From NCBI GenBank assembly GCA_002069025.1, contig MWBK01000086.1, positions 1 to 11,036 of the forward strand: DNA of 11,036 bases, in the 5' to 3' direction. Both the position numbers and the translations under genes were made by a program. Shown one piece after another: positions 7,656-11,036 of this stretch. Origin of the DNA: Bacteroidetes bacterium ADurb.Bin302. GTDB taxonomy: Bacteria > Bacteroidota > Bacteroidia > Bacteroidales > Paludibacteraceae. The notes beneath the pieces were generated by a model. It had not been told where the DNA came from. It did no database searches and saw only the letters and a list, made by a program, of their open reading frames with translations. Position 1 is the first letter of the stretch; every line of letters starts with the position of its first letter.

Positions 7656-8600
7656 TTAGAATCTAATCAGCATTGCTCCTGACGAGTAACCACCACCGAA
7701 TACTGATAAGCCTATCAAATCGCCCTTCTTAAACTTATCTTTATTCTGAACTACAGACAACATAGAACTTGGGGAACCTGTATTACCTAACCGGCTAATG
7801 TTATTTAGAAACTTATCGTCAGGAAGATTCCACTGATTTGCAATATGACTAACGATTCGCAAATTTGCTTGATGACATGCAAAATATGATACATCGTTTA
7901 TTGTTAAGTTGTTTTTGTGTAATAAAATTTCAAGTGTTTTAGGCATATAAATACATGCATGTTGAAACACGTCTCTTCCGTCATGCATTGTAATGCCGGT
8001 AGTTTTTGGAAATAATCCTACTCCTCCGGGGCCTTTCCCTATACAACCTAAACCTAGTGTTGTAACATCAAGTATTTCAGCATCAGACTCTGATTGTCTT
8101 TCTTTTGATATAAATACAGCCACAGCTGCATCACCCCACAAATGTCCGCTTTGTGGATTTGTCAAATCATTGTATGCGGAATTTTCTTCTGAGCATATTA
8201 TTAAAGCCTTGCTTGCCTTGTTCATTGCAAAATAGCCTTCAATAATTTCTACTCCATTTACAAATGATGAACATGCAGAAGTAACTGCAAGTGCTTTGGC
8301 ATTAGTAATGTTAAAATGACGCTGAACTCTGTGAGCTAAAGTCCCTACCGTATCCAAAATAGTATATGACGCAGACACTATTAAATCTACATCCTCAATA
8401 TTATAAGACAAATTAGTTTTTGCATCTGTTACTGCATCAATTCCCATTGAGTAGCCATCTTCATTATCAGCAGTTTTGGATCTGGAATGAATTCCTGTAC
8501 GTTGCAACAACCACTCATCTGTCAATCCTAAGGTATCTTCGAAATATTTGTTTATGATTCTTCCTTGGGGAACAAACATTCCCATTGCATTTATATACAT
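7656..8600 (-). CDS. fabH: 3-oxoacyl-ACP synthase III (FabH-like ketoacyl synthase)
   Basis: A 314-residue thiolase-fold condensing enzyme, nearly the length of E. coli FabH (317). KAS III joins an acyl-CoA primer to malonyl-ACP to begin fatty-acid synthesis. The catalytic triad is complete and at the family positions: C110 (TSACSSFVNG), H243 (FACHQANLRI) and N273 (RLGNTGSPSSM). Other signatures: DEWLLQRTGIHSR (28-40), WGDAAVAV (155-162) and the C-terminal FGGGYSSGAMLIRF. The N-terminus aligns from M1 (YINAMGMFVP corresponds to the first strand of FabH), so ATG at 8600 is preferred over the in-frame ATGs at 8585 and 8579. No acyl carrier protein, plsX, fabD or other fatty-acid gene adjoins it, so it could be a second KAS III or a specialised family member with another primer. 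The symbol reflects family only. Confidence 0.9.
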   Translation of the reverse strand: MYINAMGMFVPQGRIINKYFEDTLGLTDEWLLQRTGIHSRSKTADNEDGYSMGIDAVTDAKTNLSYNIEDVDLIVSASYTILDTVGTLAHRVQRHFNITNAKALAVTSACSSFVNGVEIIEGYFAMNKASKALIICSEENSAYNDLTNPQSGHLWGDAAVAVFISKERQSESDAEILDVTTLGLGCIGKGPGGVGLFPKTTGITMHDGRDVFQHACIYMPKTLEILLHKNNLTINDVSYFACHQANLRIVSHIANQWNLPDDKFLNNISRLGNTGSPSSMLSVVQNKDKFKKGDLIGLSVFGGGYSSGAMLIRF

Positions 8601-8606
8601 ATATTA

Positions 8607-8614
8607 CAAACTTA
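8607..8614 (-). promoter_or_regulatory. Possible -7 element of the KAS III gene
   Basis: On the minus strand TAAGTTTG matches TAnnTTTG exactly but ends only 6 bp before the ATG at 8600. If functional, the transcript would be leaderless or nearly so. No good -33 box is found at the right distance. A chance match in AT-rich DNA is a real alternative. Confidence 0.25.
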
Positions 8615-8741
8615 TTATGATAATTATTCGTTATTTGAGAACTTAAATATCAGTGAGTATATTATTATTTGTTGTCCTAATTTTTAGAACCGGGTGCAAA
8701 TGTGTAGAAAAACATTGAATTATTAACAATCTGCAATTAAA

Positions 8742-8774
8742 TATTGGCCAAAAATTAATTTTCTTTTGCCAATA
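8742..8774. repeat. Inverted repeat TATTGGC(C)AAAA / TTTTGCCAATA
   Basis: The left arm TATTGGC (8742-8748) and right arm GCCAATA (8768-8774) are perfect complements; pairing continues through AAAA/TTTT if one C (8749) is bulged, leaving a 10-nt loop. There is no T-run after it, so it is unlikely to be a terminator. It may be an operator or a structured element upstream of the EF-G2-like gene. Confidence 0.6.
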
Positions 8775-8778
8775 CTGT

Positions 8779-8795
8779 TAATTTGTATCAAATTA
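8779..8795. repeat. Perfect 17-bp palindromic dyad, operator-like
   Basis: TAATTTG, TAT, CAAATTA: 7-bp perfect arms around a 3-bp centre. The size and symmetry resemble the binding site of a dimeric helix-turn-helix regulator. Its centre (8787) is about 79 bp upstream of the transcript start inferred for the EF-G2-like gene. The regulator is not identifiable from this window. Confidence 0.5.
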
Positions 8796-8829
8796 TATAT
8801 AATTTATGCTGTTAAACATAAAAAAGACT

Positions 8830-8860
8830 ATTGATACTACAAATTAAATTTCGTAATTTG
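8830..8860 (+). promoter_or_regulatory. Promoter candidate of the EF-G2-like gene
   Basis: ATTG (8830-8833), 20 bp, then TAATTTG (8854-8860). The spacing is right, but the -7 box is one base shorter than TAnnTTTG and the -33 box is weak. A weak core promoter next to operator-like repeats would fit a gene needing an activator. The leader would be about 40 nt, with no Shine-Dalgarno site. Confidence 0.4.
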
Positions 8861-8904
8861 CCAAGCCTTAGAATTTAAATTTATCATAAATTAATCCAAT
8901 TATT

Positions 8905-11036
8905 ATGAGAGTCTACCAAACTAACGAAATCAAGAACATTTCACTTGTGGGAAGTTCGGGGTCAGGTAAGACCACTCTTGCTGAAGCAATGCTTTTTGAG
9001 AGTGGTCTAGTAAAAAGAAGAGGAAGTGTAGAAGCAGGCAATACTGTTTCTGATTATTTTCCTGTTGAACATGAATATGGTTATTCGGTTTTCCCTACAG
9101 TTCTACACGTAGAATGGCTAAACAAAAAACTTAATTTTATAGATTGTCCCGGATCGGACGATTTTGTAGGTGGCTTAATAACATCACTGAGCGTTACAGA
9201 TACGGCTTTAATGCTAATTAATGCACAACACGGCGTAGAAGTAGGAACACAAAATCAGTATAGACAAATCGATAAAATGGGCAAACCGTGTATTTTCGTA
9301 ATTAATCAACTCGATCACGAAAAAGCCGATTACGAAAATTCAATTGAAAATTTGAAAGAAAACTATGGAGCTAAAGTTATTCCTATTCAATTTCCAATAT
9401 CTGTCGGGCCATCTTTTCATGCATTAATTGACGTATTATTGATGAAAATGTATCAATGGAAACCCGAAGGTGGTGTCCCTGAAATACTAGCTATTCCGGA
9501 AGAATATATGCAAAAAGCAAAAGACATGCACAATGCATTAGTTGAAGCTGCTGCAGAACATGATGAAGGATTAATGGACAAATACTTTAGCGATGGAAGT
9601 TTGAGCGAAGATGAAATGCGCCTAGGTATACGTAAGGGATTAACTACTCATGATATTTTACCTGTTTTCTGCGTATGTGCAGGAAAGGATATGGGCGTAA
9701 GACGTTTGATGGAATTTTTAGGTAATGTAGTGCCTTTTGTAAGCGATATGCCATATCCGGAAACTACGGATGGAACTAAAGTTGCACCTGATAAAAATGC
9801 CTCAACAAATCTATATGTTTTCAAAACCTCTGTTGAGCCACACATCGGCGAAATTTCATACTTCAAGGTGATGTCAGGAACTGTAAAAGAGGGTGATGAC
9901 CTATTTAATGCTACTCGAAACTCGAAAGAACGTATAAATCAATTATTTTCTGTTGCCGGTCAAACGAAAGAGAAAGTTGAGGAACTAGTTGCAGGAGATA
10001 TAGGAGCCACTGTAAAACTAAAAAACACCAGAACAGCTAATACTCTTAACGATGGGGCTTCAGAAAAACAATTTGGTTTTGTTCATTATCCTGATTGGAA
10101 ATATAGAAGAGCTATAAAGGCAGTTAATGCAAGTGATGATGCAAAATTAGGCGAAGTACTAAATCGTATGCACGAGGAAGACCCCACATGGAATATCGAA
10201 TACTCAAAAGAATTGAAACAAACCTTAGTGCTTGGACAAGGAGAATTTCACCTTAAAACTTTAAAATGGCGTATTGAAAATAACGACAAGATTCCTGTTG
10301 TATTTTCTGATCCGAAAATACCATATAGAGAAACTATAAGGAAGGCAGCACGCGCAGATTATCGTCATAAGAAACAATCGGGAGGTGCAGGTCAATTCGG
10401 TGAAGTACATCTTATTGTTGAACCCCTTATAGAAGGTGAAGCTGCCAAAGAATTGTATAAATTTAATGGTCAAGAATTTAAAATCTCTGTTAGAGACAAA
10501 CAAATTACACCACTCGAATGGGGAGGTAAATTGGAATTTATTAATAGCATAGTAGGTGGTGCAATTGATGCTCGTTTCTTACCTGCTATACAAAAAGGTA
10601 TAATGGATTGCATTGAACAAGGTCCTCTTACCGGTTCTTATGCAAGAGATGTTAGAGTAATTGTTTACGATGGCAAAATGCACCCGGTTGATTCTAATGA
10701 GATTTCATTCAGACTAGCCGGTAGACATGCATTTAGTGAAGCATTTAAGAATGCCGGACCGAAAATTTTGGAACCGGTTTATGATGTAGAAATCACAGTA
10801 CCTTCTGCACGTATGGGTGATGTAATAAGCGATTTGCAAGGCAGACGTGCTGTTATTATGGGTATGGGAAGCGAAAAAGGTATGGAAAAAATAAATGCCA
10901 AGGTTCCTCTAAAAGAAATGAATAATTATTCTATTGCACTAAGTTCAAATACCGGTGGTAGAGCATCATTCAATATGAAATTTTCTAGTTACGAATTAGT
11001 ACCTGCTGAAGTACAGGATGTTTTACTAAAGGAATA
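8905..11036 (+). CDS. fusA2: Elongation factor G paralogue, EF-G2/FusA2 type, lacking the catalytic histidine (3' end cut by window)
   Basis: The 710 complete codons cover almost the full EF-G length (about 700-720), so only the last few residues or the stop is missing; the window ends in an incomplete codon beginning TA. EF-G moves tRNAs and mRNA through the ribosome. Seen: P-loop GSSGSGKT (16-23), where ordinary EF-G has AHIDAGKT; switch I region DYFPVEHEYGYSV (50-62), where ordinary EF-G has RGITI; G3 motif DCPGSDDF (80-87), with S84 in place of the catalytic His of DTPGHVDF; G4 motif NQLD (134-137) in place of NKMD. Domain IV keeps QSGGAGQFG (about 491-499) and the tip histidine H593 in KMHPVDS, equivalent to E. 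coli H583. Domain V ends with the YELVPAEVQDVLLKE segment. The sequence resembles the EF-G2 of Bacteroides, for which GTPase-independent translocation has been reported. It is not next to rpsL, rpsG or tuf, unlike the main fusA. The ATG at 8905 gives the family N-terminus (MRVYQTNEIKNISLVG). Confidence 0.93.
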   Translation, partial: MRVYQTNEIKNISLVGSSGSGKTTLAEAMLFESGLVKRRGSVEAGNTVSDYFPVEHEYGYSVFPTVLHVEWLNKKLNFIDCPGSDDFVGGLITSLSVTDTALMLINAQHGVEVGTQNQYRQIDKMGKPCIFVINQLDHEKADYENSIENLKENYGAKVIPIQFPISVGPSFHALIDVLLMKMYQWKPEGGVPEILAIPEEYMQKAKDMHNALVEAAAEHDEGLMDKYFSDGSLSEDEMRLGIRKGLTTHDILPVFCVCAGKDMGVRRLMEFLGNVVPFVSDMPYPETTDGTKVAPDKNASTNLYVFKTSVEPHIGEISYFKVMSGTVKEGDDLFNATRNSKERINQLFSVAGQTKEKVEELVAGDIGATVKLKNTRTANTLNDGASEKQFGFVHYPDWKYRRAIKAVNASDDAKLGEVLNRMHEEDPTWNIEYSKELKQTLVLGQGEFHLKTLKWRIENNDKIPVVFSDPKIPYRETIRKAARADYRHKKQSGGAGQFGEVHLIVEPLIEGEAAKELYKFNGQEFKISVRDKQITPLEWGGKLEFINSIVGGAIDARFLPAIQKGIMDCIEQGPLTGSYARDVRVIVYDGKMHPVDSNEISFRLAGRHAFSEAFKNAGPKILEPVYDVEITVPSARMGDVISDLQGRRAVIMGMGSEKGMEKINAKVPLKEMNNYSIALSSNTGGRASFNMKFSSYELVPAEVQDVLLKE

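Larger units (their letters stand above)
8601..8904. other. Divergent regulatory region between the KAS III and EF-G2-like genes
   Basis: A 304-bp AT-rich gap with no credible coding content. It holds a poor promoter candidate for the KAS III gene (8607-8614), two inverted repeats (8742-8774 and 8779-8795), a direct repeat CTGTTAA (8775-8781 and 8809-8815), and a promoter candidate for the EF-G2-like gene (8830-8860). The cluster of repeats 30-90 bp upstream of that promoter suggests control of the EF-G2-like gene by a DNA-binding protein; this is inference. Confidence 0.6.

Noticed and set aside
7993..8235. Plus-strand open frame of 80 codons inside the KAS III gene
   Set aside because: It is fully antisense to a well-supported gene with an intact catalytic triad and has no domain signal.
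8905..11036. A ribosomal-protection tetracycline-resistance protein (TetM/TetQ type)
   Set aside because: Domain IV (QSGGAGQFG and KMHPVDSNE) and domain V follow EF-G, and the overall sequence matches EF-G2-type proteins rather than the protection family.
1..11036. CRISPR array, insertion sequence, phage or defence island
   Set aside because: No regularly spaced repeats, transposase, integrase, terminal inverted repeats or toxin-antitoxin pair were seen; the tRNA has no adjacent integrase and no visible duplicated 3' end.

Overview
The window comes from a Bacteroidota (Bacteroidetes) genome, most likely a Bacteroidales-type anaerobe. This rests on an AT-rich sequence, a SusC/RagA-type outer-membrane transporter, a secreted glycoside hydrolase with a type IX secretion (T9SS) C-terminal tail, intergenic regions with Bacteroidota-type promoter elements (TAnnTTTG at -7, TTTG or TTG near -33) in place of classical -35/-10 boxes, absence of clear Shine-Dalgarno sites, and an EF-G paralogue that closely resembles the EF-G2 proteins of Bacteroides. 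The species cannot be named from the sequence alone.

Layout, left to right. (1) Positions 1-646, minus strand: the first 215 residues of a SusC/RagA TonB-linked transporter, cut by the window edge. (2) 647-972: a non-coding gap holding a SusC promoter candidate and a weak terminator for the next gene. (3) 973-2871, minus: a PIF1-family DNA helicase with a long C-terminal extension and a lysine/arginine-rich tail. (4) 3045-3120, minus: tRNA-Glu(CUC) with an encoded CCA, its own promoter and a terminator abutting its 3' end. (5) 3179-4651, minus: cysteinyl-tRNA synthetase (cysS). (6) 4765-7587, plus: a secreted multi-domain GH13 alpha-glucan hydrolase with a T9SS tail, divergent from cysS across a 113-bp promoter region. 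(7) 7608-7636: a bidirectional terminator between convergent genes. (8) 7656-8600, minus: a FabH-like ketoacyl-ACP synthase III. (9) 8601-8904: a divergent regulatory region with two inverted repeats. (10) 8905 to the right edge, plus: an EF-G paralogue (EF-G2/FusA2 type), missing only its extreme C-terminus.

Most genes look monocistronic, and the window is not one operon or an obvious new system. The two polysaccharide-related genes (SusC and the GH13 enzyme) are separated by housekeeping genes, so they do not form a visible polysaccharide-utilisation locus. The translation theme (cysS, tRNA-Glu, EF-G paralogue) is probably coincidental clustering. The most interesting gene is the EF-G paralogue: the G3 motif reads DCPGSDDF, so the catalytic histidine of EF-G is replaced by serine, while the domain IV residues that act in the ribosomal A site are kept. 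Three start codons were moved downstream from the longest open frame (helicase, cysS, GH13) because promoter elements or family alignment rule out the upstream starts.
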